Shown: in pieces, positions 1 to 5,113 of the stretch
Layout: every line of letters starts with the position of its first letter
Numbering within the stretch: position 1 is the first letter of the stretch
NCBI GenBank assembly: GCA_902488785.1
Contig: CABTXJ010000061.1
Coordinates: forward strand, 1-5,113
Source: an uncultured Eubacteriales bacterium
GTDB taxonomy: Bacteria > Bacillota > Clostridia > TANB77 > CAG-508
DNA length: 5,113 nt
Direction of reading: 5' to 3'
Notes under the pieces: model-generated
Databases searched by the model: none
What the model was told of the DNA's origin: nothing
The model's input: only the letters and a program-made list of their open reading frames with translations
Position numbers and translations under genes: made by a program

Positions 1-572
1 AAAGAAAAAGTATTAGTAAATCTCAAACTTTTAAAGAAGAAACTATTCATAAAGAATTAATATTATCACGTCTTATAGATTTTGCAGATGAAATATCATA
101 TATTTTAAGAAAAGAAAATTTGAAAGCATCTAAAGTATCGATATATATAAAATACTATGATTTTAGAGTTATTAAATCTAACATGAATATTCCTTATACG
201 AATTCTTCTAATGAAATTATTAAATATGCAAAAGAATTATTTGAAAATATTTATATTGAAAGATTAACTCGTTCTATAGGTATTGCACTTAGTAATTTAG
301 ATAGCGATAATTTTATTCAAAATGATATATTTACTATTTCTGAAAACAACATTTTAAAAGAAAATATAAATAATTATGATGATAATTGTAAAAATAATAA
401 CCTGAAAAATAGTAATCTAAAAAATAATAAAAGCAAAGAAGAAATATTAGATAAACTAAAAAAAGATTATAATATTAATAGAGCTAGTCATTATATAAAT
501 ACAAACCACGTTAAAGCAAATATCAAAAGATACAAAGATACTAGTTTTGATGGTGATAGTAAGATAAAATAA
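1..572 (+). CDS. Y-family DNA polymerase (DinB/UmuC type), C-terminal part, cut by the left edge
   Basis: This is an error-prone polymerase that copies across damaged template bases. The frame is open from the left edge (first full codon at position 3) to TAA at 570-572, giving 189 visible residues. The TTG at 120 is an ordinary Leu codon, not a start. Only the little-finger (DNA-binding) domain and tail are visible. Residues 2-10, KSISKSQTF, match the conserved opening of the little finger ([KR]SIGxxxTF). Near residues 44-53 is a strand resembling the KLRYSDF segment (SIYIKYYDF), and residues 90-99, RSIGIALSNL, match the family's RLIGVxxSNL. Then come QNDIF (318-332), a degenerate version of the beta-clamp motif QLxLF, an Asn/Lys-rich linker with a duplicated NLKN[SN] unit, and a tail with DKLKKDYNI and RAS that resembles the D-x-I-x-x-K-Y-G...RAS tail of Firmicutes Y-polymerases. 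The palm with its catalytic acidic residues lies outside the window, so activity cannot be judged. I cannot separate DinB from UmuC/YqjW type. Confidence 0.85.
   Translation, partial: RKSISKSQTFKEETIHKELILSRLIDFADEISYILRKENLKASKVSIYIKYYDFRVIKSNMNIPYTNSSNEIIKYAKELFENIYIERLTRSIGIALSNLDSDNFIQNDIFTISENNILKENINNYDDNCKNNNLKNSNLKNNKSKEEILDKLKKDYNINRASHYINTNHVKANIKRYKDTSFDGDSKIK
399..428 (+). repeat. 15-bp imperfect tandem duplication inside the polymerase tail
   Basis: Two adjacent 15-base units, aacctgaaaaatagt and aatctaaaaaataat, encode NLKNS then NLKNN. The unit length is a multiple of three, so the frame is kept. It lies in the Asn/Lys-rich linker between the little finger and the C-terminal tail, where length variation would be tolerated. 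It is probably slippage within low-complexity coding DNA. Confidence 0.5.
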
Positions 573-594
573 AAAAGAGCATCAGCTCTTTTTT
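571..594. terminator. Bidirectional intrinsic terminator between the convergent polymerase and efp genes
   Basis: The arms AAAAAAGAGC (571-580) and GCTCTTTTTT (585-594) are perfectly complementary around a 4-base ATCA loop. The GAGC/GCTC core is flanked by an A run on one side and a T run on the other, so either strand reads as a hairpin followed by U residues. The left arm overlaps the last two bases of the polymerase stop codon. On the - strand the hairpin lies 68 bp past the efp stop, with no better candidate between, so it probably ends both transcripts. Confidence 0.88.
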
Positions 595-662
595 ATTAAT
601 ATATTGATATATTAATATATTATACTATTATTTTAATATTATATATTATATTATTATATTTT

Positions 663-1229
663 TTATTTAACTCTTTCTACGTATTCACCTGTTCTTGTAT
701 CTATTTTTAATTTATCTCCAATTTCTACAAATAGTGGTACAGATATTTCTAATCCATTTTCAAGCTTTGCTGGTTTTCCAGAAGTAGTTGAAGTATTTCC
801 TGCAAATCCTGGTTCTGTATATTCAACTTCTAATTCTACAAATGTTGGTGGTTCTACTGAAATTACTTTTCCTTCAAAAGTAGATAAAGTAACTTCCATA
901 TTTTCTTTAATATAATCTAATGCTGTTCCAAAATCTTCTTTTGTTATTGGCATTTGTTCATATGTTGTAGTATCCATTAAATAGTACATATCACCATCAT
1001 TGTATAGGTATTGCATTGTTCTTTTTTCGATTTCTATTGTTTCAAATTTTTCATTTGGATTGAATGTTTTTTCTACAGTTGCACCTGTTACTATATTTCT
1101 TATTTTTGTTCTAACAAATGCTGGACCTTTACCAGGCTTTACATGTAAGAATTCCATTACCTTATATATATTATTATCATATTTAAATGATGTTCCATTT
1201 CTTAATGAACCTGCTGATATTACTGCCAT
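663..1229 (-). CDS. efp: Translation elongation factor P
   Basis: EF-P binds the ribosome between the P and E sites and speeds peptide bond formation at polyproline stretches. The 188-aa product has the normal family length and all three domains: an N-terminal KOW-like domain (about 2-62), an OB domain (about 67-125) and a C-terminal OB-like domain (about 130-186). The loop HVKPGKGPAF places the normally modified lysine at K34. Residues 152-171 match the EF-P signature exactly (K-x-A-x4-G-x2-I-x-V-P-x2-V-x-I-G). The ATG is supported by AGGGAG five bases upstream and by the usual N-terminus. In Bacillus the equivalent lysine carries 5-aminopentanol, while in E. coli it is lysylated; which form applies here cannot be read from the sequence. 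The gene seems to be a single-gene unit between a terminator upstream (1310-1350) and one downstream (571-594). The common neighbour, an Xaa-Pro aminopeptidase gene, is not adjacent. Confidence 0.99.
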   Translation of the reverse strand: MAVISAGSLRNGTSFKYDNNIYKVMEFLHVKPGKGPAFVRTKIRNIVTGATVEKTFNPNEKFETIEIEKRTMQYLYNDGDMYYLMDTTTYEQMPITKEDFGTALDYIKENMEVTLSTFEGKVISVEPPTFVELEVEYTEPGFAGNTSTTSGKPAKLENGLEISVPLFVEIGDKLKIDTRTGEYVERVK

Positions 1230-1232
1230 ATA

Positions 1233-1269
1233 TTCTCCCTTCTTTTTCTTTTTTTCTTTTTCTTCTTTT
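1233..1269 (-). promoter_or_regulatory. All-purine efp leader containing the ribosome binding site
   Basis: The + strand is all pyrimidine for 37 bases, so the efp mRNA leader is all A and G. The Shine-Dalgarno site AGGGAG (1235-1240) lies at its downstream end, five bases from the ATG. If the promoter at 1279-1307 is used, nearly the whole untranslated leader is this purine tract. It should be unstructured, which would suit strong and constant ribosome loading. Confidence 0.75.
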
Positions 1270-1273
1270 AGCT

Positions 1274-1293
1274 ATTACATTTTATTACATTTT
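1274..1293. repeat. 10-bp perfect tandem repeat (attacatttt, two copies) in the efp promoter
   Basis: The unit attacatttt occurs twice back to back at 1274-1283 and 1284-1293, covering the proposed -10 box. The second copy also forms part of the left arm of an inverted repeat, TTACATTTT (1285-1293) and AAAATGCAA (1299-1307), with one mismatch and a 5-base GCCTT centre, which reaches the -35 box. This could be a regulatory site or simple AT-rich sequence. Confidence 0.5.
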
Positions 1294-1307
1294 GCCTTAA
1301 AATGCAA
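1279..1307 (-). promoter_or_regulatory. Candidate sigma-A promoter for efp
   Basis: On the - strand, TTGCAT (1302-1307) and TAAAAT (1279-1284) are separated by 17 bases. The -10 box matches five of six consensus bases, but the -35 box only three of six. The predicted start is near 1272, giving a leader of about 43 nt. The -35 box begins just past the T run of the terminator at 1310-1350, so efp would need its own promoter here. The call is moderate because AT-rich DNA yields chance -10 boxes. Confidence 0.5.
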
Positions 1308-1309
1308 AT

Positions 1310-1350
1310 AAAAAGACTAATTTAAAACATTTGTTTTTATTAGTCTTTTT
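1310..1350. terminator. Long bidirectional hairpin terminator between the membrane protein gene and efp
   Basis: The arms AAAAAGACTAAT (1310-1321) and ATTAGTCTTTTT (1339-1350) are perfectly complementary. Inside them a second stem, AAAAC (1324-1328) with GTTTT (1333-1337), closes a 4-base loop, leaving a small internal bulge. A and T runs flank the hairpin, so it works on either strand. It begins 11 bases after the TAG of the membrane protein gene on the - strand and most likely ends that transcript, insulating efp. Confidence 0.88.
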
Positions 1351-1361
1351 ATTTTTTAAAA

Positions 1362-1889
1362 CTATTCATCATAGTTTTCTTCTTCGCAAGTTGTGTTTTG
1401 TTTTGCCTTGGCATTTTTTTCTCTTTTTTTGATAAATCCTGCAATGATAGATAGTCCTGTAAGAATAGCTATTATACACTTTATCGTCATTCCAAATGAA
1501 TTACTAATTGATGCTACACTTACTAATGTAGGAATCAAAAAACTAGTGTAAATGATAGCATTAGCAATTATTGTAACTACTGCAATTAATAACATTGGCA
1601 TTGTACGCATCCAAAGTATCGTTTTTGTATTTACAATATATAATAATGCAAACGTTAAAAATATTATTGTCATTATTATAAAAGCATTAGTATCAATATC
1701 TTCTGTTCTTATATCAAGTTTCAATAATACAATTGATAAAAAATCAATTATCATCATTGATGTAATAATTGAAAATTCTGCATTACTTTTAATGCCTTTT
1801 TCATGTTTGCTAAATTCCTTAAAATTTAGCATTAAACAACCTATCAATGTTATAAACAATACAACAACTAAAAATTTGTGATTAACCAT
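1362..1889 (-). CDS. Small multi-pass membrane protein of unknown function
   Basis: I do not recognise a family for this 175-aa protein. It has about five hydrophobic segments long enough to cross the membrane: roughly residues 5-23, 39-58, 68-88, 97-124 and 133-153. They are separated by short charged loops (KHEKGIKSN after the first, RTEDID after the second). The first segment could be read as a signal anchor. The C-terminus is soluble, first basic (KKREKNAKAK) and then acidic (EEENYDE). The basic stretch right after the last segment suggests a cytoplasmic C-terminus by the positive-inside rule. There is no lipobox, no catalytic motif and no transporter signature. A perfect AGGAGG lies five bases before the ATG, so the start is secure. 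The gene has its own promoter, overlapped by a palindrome, and its own terminator, so it is probably monocistronic and regulated. A stress or envelope role would be a guess. Confidence 0.85.
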   Translation of the reverse strand: MVNHKFLVVVLFITLIGCLMLNFKEFSKHEKGIKSNAEFSIITSMMIIDFLSIVLLKLDIRTEDIDTNAFIIMTIIFLTFALLYIVNTKTILWMRTMPMLLIAVVTIIANAIIYTSFLIPTLVSVASISNSFGMTIKCIIAILTGLSIIAGFIKKREKNAKAKQNTTCEEENYDE

Positions 1890-1894
1890 AGTAG

Positions 1895-1900
1895 CCTCCT
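1895..1900 (-). promoter_or_regulatory. Consensus Shine-Dalgarno site of the membrane protein gene
   Basis: The - strand reads AGGAGG followed by CTACT and then ATG. This is a full match to the anti-Shine-Dalgarno core and fixes the start at 1889. It is the strongest ribosome binding site in the window. Confidence 0.9.
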
Positions 1901-2004
1901 AATTTGTTATATACTCTTTACTGATTAATTCTTTTACCCTGAATCCTTAAAATTATTTAATAGATTCTTAAAACAACTGCTTCTATACTAATGTATATAT
2001 AATA

Positions 2005-2033
2005 ATTATACACTACTTTACATAAAATGTAAA
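2005..2033 (-). promoter_or_regulatory. Strong sigma-A promoter for the 175-aa membrane protein gene
   Basis: On the - strand, TTTACA (2028-2033; five of six consensus bases) and TATAAT (2005-2010; perfect) are separated by exactly 17 bases. It is the best promoter match in the window. The expected start is near 1998, giving an untranslated leader of about 108 nt before the ATG at 1889, long for a small gene. I see only weak pairing in that leader (GAATC with GATTC, long loop) and recognise no riboswitch or T-box. The -35 box lies about 15 bases past the stop of the 794-aa gene upstream. Confidence 0.75.
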
Positions 2034-2035
2034 GT
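2015..2035. promoter_or_regulatory. 21-bp perfect inverted repeat over the promoter: candidate operator
   Basis: The arms ACTTTACAT (2015-2023) and ATGTAAAGT (2027-2035) are perfect 9-bp complements around a 3-base AAA centre. They cover the whole -35 box and most of the spacer of the promoter at 2005-2033, where a dimeric repressor would block RNA polymerase. Outside the arms the symmetry partly continues as ATTATACAC (2005-2013) against GTGTAAT (2034-2040), out of register. As RNA it could form a hairpin, but no clean U run follows, so a terminator for the 794-aa gene is less likely. The regulator is not identifiable. Confidence 0.55.
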
Positions 2036-2048
2036 GTAATACTTTGCA

Positions 2049-4433
2049 TTAATTCATTATATACTCATATATATCAATATTTAAAAGTTTAAATTCATCA
2101 TTTATTTTTCTAACTATTCTAACTTTTTCTTTTTTAGTAGGTATCATATCTAGTTTTTTCATATCTAAAAGTAATTGTGATGATATATCCATTCCAAGTG
2201 GTAATGTATTATTTGTATTATTATAGAAAAATATATTTGTATAAAATAATGCATTTGCTTTTTCATTTAAATTAAGCACAAATAGTTTATAATTTTTATC
2301 TTCACCTTTTAGATTAAATATTTCATTTTCAAGGTCTAAATTATATATATCATATTGCTTTTGTTTTAAATCTCCACTCCATGGTGCAATCTTATATACT
2401 TTCATACATGTATCTGTTGTTATTTTAGATATTGCATTTGAAATGTTTTTTTCTTCTTCTTTTAATTTTAATATATAGTCATCATATGATAATTCTTTAA
2501 TATATTTTAATACCTTAAACTTATCTCTATCTGTTTCTCTAAACGCTCTATCTTTCATATACCTTACATTTTCTGTATTTGTTTCACCAAATATATCAAA
2601 CGTTTCATTATTATCTAACTTTTCTTCAAATTCATTATCTAGGTCTTTTAAACTATTTAAAAGTATATCTTTTCCAAAGTCTGTTTGTTCTTCTTTTTCT
2701 TTTATTATATTAATTTCTTTAAGCATTCCTTCTGTTGTTAAAAACACACTTGCTATTTCATCTTTTGAAAGTAATTCTCTTTGTTTTTTATCAATATTCA
2801 TTCCAAAACTTAAAAAGTCTATATCTAAATCAAATGTTCCACTTAAGTGTTTTATATTTTTAATTGCTTCATTTTCTTTTTCATCTTCTTTTTTTAGTTC
2901 TTCTTTTTCTCTTTCGTATTCAGGAAGTCTTCTTAAATTGTCTTTGTTTGTATATTTCATAAAAGTAATTATATTATGCTTATTAGATATAATATCTTTT
3001 AAATATTCTTTTGCATTTTCTATATTTTTATCAATATTTTTATTTGCAAGTTTTAATGCATTAATATCTTTTATATTATCAGAATATTTTTTAGTAACCT
3101 TTTTATACTCATTATATATTGTCACATATTCTTCAATTGTACAAAATCCACCTTTTAATGTATATTTTTCTTTTACCTCTTTTATTTTCTCATTTTCTTT
3201 GTCTTTTTCTAAGTCTTTTGGTGCCTTACTATTTTCTCCTTTATTCTCTTTTTCTTGATTTTCTTTCTTACTATTCTTATTATTACTTAATTCTTCTATT
3301 GGACTCTTTTTGAAAAAATATCTTATCTTACCAAAAAATGATCTTGTAGTTGTATTAAAAAGTATTACTTCATTTTGTATATTTTCTAACTTTTCTTCCT
3401 TTTCTTCTTTTTCTATTTTTAGTCTTTCTACTTTTTCCTCTTTTTTACAGTTTTCCCTTGAATATTTTAAAAGGTCTGAAAATATTTTTTCATATTCTAC
3501 TGATAATATATTTGCTATATCTTCAAATTCTATTACTATATTATCTCTTTTAAATTTAAGACTGCCGCTATTTGTTATATATGGCCTAAATGATATATAT
3601 CCTTTTGTGCCTTGGTCTATTTCAAATAGTGCTTTTACATATTTAAAATATTTTTCTGCTTCTTCCTTGTTTGAAATTTCAACTTTGTATAATGATAATA
3701 AATCATTATATATTTTAGTCTTACCTACTATTGCCATTTTAAAATTGTATTTTGAATCATACATTTCATATGTTATTGGCCAATTATCTGTAAAATACCA
3801 TAATTTGTTTTCAAGTTCTGATATCATTTCTGTACTTAAATAGTTATGGCTATTTGCATACATATATATTGGTACATATATATACTTTTCCTTCTTATTT
3901 TTTTTATTCCTATTTTCTTTTTCTAATGCTATCTTTTCTTTAAGTAGGTATATGAACTCCGAAAATTCATTTTCATCAGAACATACAAGCATAAAATATC
4001 TATCATCTAATGCACTATAGTATATATTCCATCTAGATGATCTTTCATATGTTACATCAAAAGGTGCACTTTTTGTATATTTTTCTTGGTCTTTTCCTAT
4101 TTCCTCTACTGTTTTTTTATCAAAGTGTTTTAAAATATTTGCAAATGTTAAAAAGTTAGAAACGCCTTCTTGTAATTCTTCCTCTCTAATTAAATAACTA
4201 TTTAAGCTTATTGCATCTTTGTATTTTGTACTTAATTTTTCATCATTGCTATGATTAGTTATTAAAATATCTATCTTACTTATTGGAACATTCATATATA
4301 TACTATTTTTCTCTTCTGAAAATGCATCACTTGCTTTAAAATTTAATCCTTTAAAATCTTTAATTACAGGTGATGGGTTGTCTATATCTAAACCAATATA
4401 TTCTAACCTATCTTTTAATTCACCAATTTTCAT
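2049..4433 (-). CDS. Large Lys/Glu/Asn-rich cytoplasmic protein of unknown function, downstream of holA
   Basis: I do not recognise a family for this 794-aa protein. There is no signal peptide or membrane segment, so it is probably cytoplasmic. Three parts can be seen. The N-terminal part (1-325) has mixed, folded-looking sequence with aromatic-rich stretches near 134-150 (RWNIYYSALDDRYFMLV) and 184-222 (YIYVPIYMY, then LWYFTDNWP). The middle (about 327-530) is highly charged with heptad-like Lys/Glu runs suggesting coiled coil (327-358, 436-525), plus a disordered KENQEKENKGEN-type linker (384-425). The C-terminal part (about 530-794) again looks folded, with KIAPWSGDL at 681-689, LPLGMDISSQLLLD at 744-757, and a basic patch then an acidic, aromatic end (DIYEYIMN). 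GKT at 237-239 is not a Walker A motif. The gene starts 51 bp after holA with no terminator between, so the two are probably co-transcribed. Its ribosome binding site is weak (GAAG). The intact frame and structured ends argue for a real gene. Confidence 0.9.
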   Translation of the reverse strand: MKIGELKDRLEYIGLDIDNPSPVIKDFKGLNFKASDAFSEEKNSIYMNVPISKIDILITNHSNDEKLSTKYKDAISLNSYLIREEELQEGVSNFLTFANILKHFDKKTVEEIGKDQEKYTKSAPFDVTYERSSRWNIYYSALDDRYFMLVCSDENEFSEFIYLLKEKIALEKENRNKKNKKEKYIYVPIYMYANSHNYLSTEMISELENKLWYFTDNWPITYEMYDSKYNFKMAIVGKTKIYNDLLSLYKVEISNKEEAEKYFKYVKALFEIDQGTKGYISFRPYITNSGSLKFKRDNIVIEFEDIANILSVEYEKIFSDLLKYSRENCKKEEKVERLKIEKEEKEEKLENIQNEVILFNTTTRSFFGKIRYFFKKSPIEELSNNKNSKKENQEKENKGENSKAPKDLEKDKENEKIKEVKEKYTLKGGFCTIEEYVTIYNEYKKVTKKYSDNIKDINALKLANKNIDKNIENAKEYLKDIISNKHNIITFMKYTNKDNLRRLPEYEREKEELKKEDEKENEAIKNIKHLSGTFDLDIDFLSFGMNIDKKQRELLSKDEIASVFLTTEGMLKEINIIKEKEEQTDFGKDILLNSLKDLDNEFEEKLDNNETFDIFGETNTENVRYMKDRAFRETDRDKFKVLKYIKELSYDDYILKLKEEEKNISNAISKITTDTCMKVYKIAPWSGDLKQKQYDIYNLDLENEIFNLKGEDKNYKLFVLNLNEKANALFYTNIFFYNNTNNTLPLGMDISSQLLLDMKKLDMIPTKKEKVRIVRKINDEFKLLNIDIYEYIMN

Positions 4434-4439
4434 ATTTTT

Positions 4440-4446
4440 CTTCTTT
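4440..4446 (-). promoter_or_regulatory. Weak ribosome binding site of the 794-aa gene
   Basis: The - strand reads AAAGAAG followed by AAAAAT and then ATG at 4433. Only GAAG resembles a Shine-Dalgarno core, though the 6-base spacing is good. It is clearly weaker than AGGGAG at efp and AGGAGG at the membrane protein gene. The 51-bp gap to holA (4434-4484) holds no hairpin terminator and no convincing promoter, in line with read-through from holA. Confidence 0.5.
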
Positions 4447-4484
4447 CGTTTATTATTCTTTCTAATTTTTCTTAATTAATATAA

Positions 4485-5113
4485 TTAAACTAATATATTT
4501 AATATACATTTAATTCTTGTACACACATCTGTTTTATATGTTTTAGAATCACTATCTATTTTGCTTAATTCTTGCAAAATATATTTTAATCTTTTTATTC
4601 CATTCTTTTTTGCAAATTGAATATATCTATTTACCAAAAATCTTTGATTTGGTTTTAATTCAAGTAATTTTTCTAAATTATTTGTTGTTCCTTCTTTCAT
4701 GCTAATTGATGTTAAATATATTTTTCTAATATATCCATATATATATCCTAAGACTGAATTTTCACTTTGTGTAATACACATTTCATCTATTAACTCAAAA
4801 GCTTTTTGTTTATTTCCTTTTTGCAACTCATTTGTTATTTCATATATTTTTGATTGTTCTGTTTTAATACATACTCTATCTATATCTTTTATTGTTATAT
4901 TATTATTATCTAGATATTTTAATTTATTATATTCATTAATTAAAGTATATGTCTCATCTTCTACCATTTCAGAAAGGTATGTAACTTCTTGTATGCCCAT
5001 TTCTAGCTTATCTTTTTTTGCAAGTGATAATAATAATTTTTTTCTATCATTTGCATTTATCCTATCATATGATTTAACAGCAAAAAGTTTAGGATTACTT
5101 TTTTCATTTTTTA
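4485..5113 (-). CDS. holA: DNA polymerase III delta subunit, C-terminal part, N-terminus beyond the right edge
   Basis: Delta is the clamp-loader subunit that opens the beta sliding clamp and loads it on primed DNA. The frame is open from the right edge (first full codon at 5109-5111) to TAA at 4485-4487, giving 208 residues of a protein usually near 330-345. The Met at 5000 is internal: 37 residues read in frame before it with no stop. Visible residues 38-67 hold the end of the second domain, with the family-typical NEYNKL (59-64; compare NELEKL). Then comes ITIKDIDRV, where the family has I-T-x-E-D-I, followed by IYEITNELQKGNKQKAFELID (89-109), matching the start of the helical collar domain (IFELxDAIxxGNxxKALxLLxEL). 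The last 90 residues continue the collar pattern (LELKPNQRFLVNRYIQFAKK) and end in hydrophobic IKCILNILV. Matches are to remembered family patterns, not a search. The 794-aa gene follows in the same operon. Confidence 0.82.
   Translation of the reverse strand, partial: KNEKSNPKLFAVKSYDRINANDRKKLLLSLAKKDKLEMGIQEVTYLSEMVEDETYTLINEYNKLKYLDNNNITIKDIDRVCIKTEQSKIYEITNELQKGNKQKAFELIDEMCITQSENSVLGYIYGYIRKIYLTSISMKEGTTNNLEKLLELKPNQRFLVNRYIQFAKKNGIKRLKYILQELSKIDSDSKTYKTDVCTRIKCILNILV

Noticed and set aside
1000..1311. Open frame of 103 codons on the + strand over efp and its leader
   Set aside because: It is antisense to a certain efp gene. Its product is rich in F, S, L and I from reading A-rich coding DNA backwards, and it has no ribosome binding site.
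1552..1881. Open frame of 109 codons on the + strand over the membrane protein gene
   Set aside because: It is antisense to a gene with a perfect AGGAGG, a promoter and a terminator; the hydrophobic look is the mirror of the membrane segments.
1890..1998. Riboswitch or T-box in the leader of the membrane protein gene
   Set aside because: The leader is long enough, but I find only a weak 5-bp pairing with a long loop and none of the conserved core motifs of known classes.
2015..2035. Palindrome as a BlaI/CopY-type operator
   Set aside because: It contains TACA and TGTA half sites, but they are five bases apart and not the two bases typical of those repressors.
2015..2035. Palindrome as the intrinsic terminator of the 794-aa gene
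   Set aside because: The stem is AT-only apart from two G/C pairs per arm and is not followed by a U run on the - strand, while it sits exactly on a near-consensus promoter. A minor terminator role cannot be fully excluded.
3000..3500. Similarity of the Lys/Glu-rich middle of the 794-aa protein to SMC/Rad50 or eukaryotic coiled-coil proteins
   Set aside because: Charged low-complexity coiled coils match many unrelated proteins. The ATPase head motifs are absent.
3711..3743. AIVGKTK in the 794-aa protein as a nucleotide-binding P-loop
   Set aside because: A Walker A motif needs G-x4-G-K-[ST]. There is no glycine at the required position before GKT and no clear Walker B partner.
2938..3843. 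Three overlapping + strand frames (2938-3258, 3119-3313, 3310-3843) inside the 794-aa gene
   Set aside because: Their Ser/Phe/Leu-rich products are the reverse reading of Lys/Glu-rich codons. They overlap one another and lack ribosome binding sites.
1..5113. Mobile element, CRISPR array or defence island
   Set aside because: There is no transposase, integrase, regularly spaced repeat, terminal inverted repeat with target duplication, or recognised nuclease or toxin-antitoxin pair. Three of the five genes are housekeeping or DNA-repair functions.

Overview
The window looks like chromosomal DNA from a very AT-rich Bacillota, most likely an uncultured Clostridia-type bacterium. The reasons are extreme A/T bias in both genes and spacers, AGGAGG-type ribosome binding sites, sigma-A-like promoters, an EF-P close to the Bacillus/Clostridium type, and A/T-flanked intrinsic terminators. 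Tryptophan is written TGG where I checked it, and no gene here relies on TGA as a sense codon, so the standard bacterial code fits. I cannot name a genus.

Layout, left to right. (1) At 1-572 on the + strand is the 3' part of a Y-family translesion DNA polymerase, cut by the left edge. It converges on the rest of the window, which is all on the - strand, and a shared hairpin terminator lies at 571-594. (2) At 663-1229 on - is a complete translation elongation factor P (efp). It has a strong Shine-Dalgarno site, a nearly pure purine leader and a candidate promoter of its own. (3) A long bidirectional hairpin terminator at 1310-1350 separates efp from the next gene. (4) At 1362-1889 on - is a small unknown integral membrane protein of 175 aa. 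It has a perfect AGGAGG site and a near-consensus promoter at 2005-2033, and a 21-bp inverted repeat that looks like an operator sits across that promoter. (5) At 2049-4433 on - is a 794-aa Lys/Glu/Asn-rich cytoplasmic protein of unknown function. (6) From 4485 to the right edge on - is the C-terminal part of the DNA polymerase III delta subunit (holA). Its reading frame runs off the window, so the ATG at 5000 is internal and not the start.

How the genes relate. holA and the 794-aa gene are 51 bp apart with no terminator between them and are probably one transcription unit. The membrane protein and efp each appear to be separate single-gene units, judging by their own promoters and the terminator between them. 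Three of the five genes are information-processing housekeeping functions: translesion synthesis, the replicase clamp loader and ribosome rescue at proline stretches. The two unknowns sit among them. I see no mobile element, CRISPR array, tRNA or rRNA, and no convincing sign of a defence system. The most interesting items are the 794-aa protein next to holA and the palindrome-overlapped promoter of the membrane protein gene.
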